DNA of 6,078 nt, taken from positions 1 to 6,078 of the forward strand of contig CAJQOF010000031.1 of the NCBI GenBank assembly GCA_905479855.1, in the 5' to 3' direction. Shown here in pieces: positions 5,446 through 6,078 of the stretch (its first letter is position 1; the number at the start of each line of letters is the position of its first letter). The stretch is from an uncultured Cytophagales bacterium (GTDB lineage Bacteria; Bacteroidota; Bacteroidia; Cytophagales; Amoebophilaceae). Made by a program: the position numbers and the translations under genes. The notes beneath the pieces are model-generated. The model saw only the letters and a program-made list of their open reading frames with translations, was not told the DNA's origin and did no database searches.

Positions 5446-6078
5446 TCCTATTAGCCTAAGGCTTGGCTACATTAGAGGGTGGGACTCTAACTGGTTCTCA
5501 TCCAAGAAAGATTTCTCCGAGAAACTCATGGAGGATGGAGAAATACGAAAGTATGTAAAAGCCAGAATGGCCAAAGGAGGCATCTCAAGAATTGTCATCG
5601 AACGCACCCTGAAAAGAGTCACCTTAACCATACACACCGCAAGGCCAGGTATTATTATTGGAAAGGGAGGCGCCGAGGTGGATAAAATTAAAGAAGAGCT
5701 AAAAAAGCTGACCAACAAAGAAGTTCAGATCAACATTCTTGAGATTAAAAGACCAGAATTAGATGCGGAACTTGTTGCAGAGTCTATAGGCCAGCAGCTG
5801 AAGGCAAGAATTTCCCACCGAAGAGCCATGAAGCAAGCCATTGCTGCCACCATGCGTGTGGGCGCAGAAGGCATTAAGATAAAAGTAGGGGGGAGGCTAG
5901 GAGGCGCAGAAATTGCCAGAACTGAAGAGGCCAAAGAAGGTAGAATTCCTTTGCATACATTGCGTGCCGAAATTGACTACGCATCCGTGGGAGCGAAAAC
6001 TATTTACGGAATCATTGGCGTGAAAGTCTGGATTTTTAAAGGTGAGGTCTACGAAAAACGTGATTTATCACCCAATGC
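5429..6078 (+). CDS. rpsC: 30S ribosomal protein S3 (uS3), cut by the window end
   Basis: S3 lies at the mRNA entry of the small subunit and, with S4 and S5, forms the mRNA helicase region. The first 216 codons are present without a stop before the window ends. The start [20 protein letters not shown] is the conserved N terminus. A KH type 2 domain follows with the GXXG loop as GKGG at residues 78-81 (in [15 protein letters not shown]). The C-terminal S3 domain is also clear: [12 protein letters not shown] (127-138), [18 protein letters not shown] (148-165) and [14 protein letters not shown] (193-206). The start lies within the end of rplV, in another frame, so translation of the two is likely coupled. 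Only the final tail should be missing. In the usual order rplP would follow. Confidence 0.97.
   Translation, partial: MGQKVNPISLRLGYIRGWDSNWFSSKKDFSEKLMEDGEIRKYVKARMAKGGISRIVIERTLKRVTLTIHTARPGIIIGKGGAEVDKIKEELKKLTNKEVQINILEIKRPELDAELVAESIGQQLKARISHRRAMKQAIAATMRVGAEGIKIKVGGRLGGAEIARTEEAKEGRIPLHTLRAEIDYASVGAKTIYGIIGVKVWIFKGEVYEKRDLSPN

Noticed and set aside
2813..5934. Antisense reading frames of 60-90 codons within the ribosomal genes
   Set aside because: They are mirror images of strongly conserved coding sequence and show no features of their own.
1..6078. tRNA, rRNA or CRISPR array
   Set aside because: No cloverleaf with a GTTCRA arm, no rRNA-like sequence and no regularly spaced direct repeats were seen in the non-coding stretches.

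Overview
The window looks like a chromosomal segment from a member of the Bacteroidota, most likely Cytophagales-related and possibly host- or amoeba-associated. Three things point this way. The ribosomal proteins carry Bacteroidota-type motifs, such as DHPMGGGEG in L2 and QKGTGGARAGS in L4. The best promoter candidates fit the Bacteroidota pattern TAnnTTTG. Most start codons lack a Shine-Dalgarno sequence. By eye the GC content is in the mid-40s percent, clearly above the AT-rich symbionts Cardinium and Amoebophilus, so I do not assign a genus.

Left part, minus strand (about 1-2028). Two genes read leftward. lpoB (1345-2028) encodes a lipoprotein of the LpoB family, which activates a bifunctional penicillin-binding protein. 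Downstream of it, a gene at 179-1111 encodes a PD-(D/E)XK nuclease-family protein of the Rpn / 'putative transposase' type. Each has a possible promoter box about 25-30 bases before its ATG. Positions 1-178 hold nothing I can identify with confidence.

Middle (2029-2354). This is a 326-base divergent intergenic region. It holds a weak leftward promoter candidate for lpoB, a 20-base imperfect palindrome, a strong rightward Bacteroidota-type promoter (TTG, 20 bases, TAGCTTTG), and a leader of about 57 bases that can form two mutually exclusive hairpins just before rplC.

Right part, plus strand (2355-6078). This is the first part of the S10 ribosomal-protein operon in canonical order: rplC, rplD, rplW, rplB, rpsS, rplV, rpsC (cut by the window end). 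The genes are packed with gaps of 7 bases or less or with overlaps, which implies one transcript and translational coupling. The main peculiarity is that rpsJ (S10), which normally precedes rplC, is absent. The operon begins directly at rplC with its own promoter and leader, next to unrelated genes.

I see no tRNA, rRNA, CRISPR array, complete insertion sequence or clear intrinsic terminator. I found no evident new multi-gene system. The most interesting non-coding signals are the rplC leader and the palindrome upstream of it.
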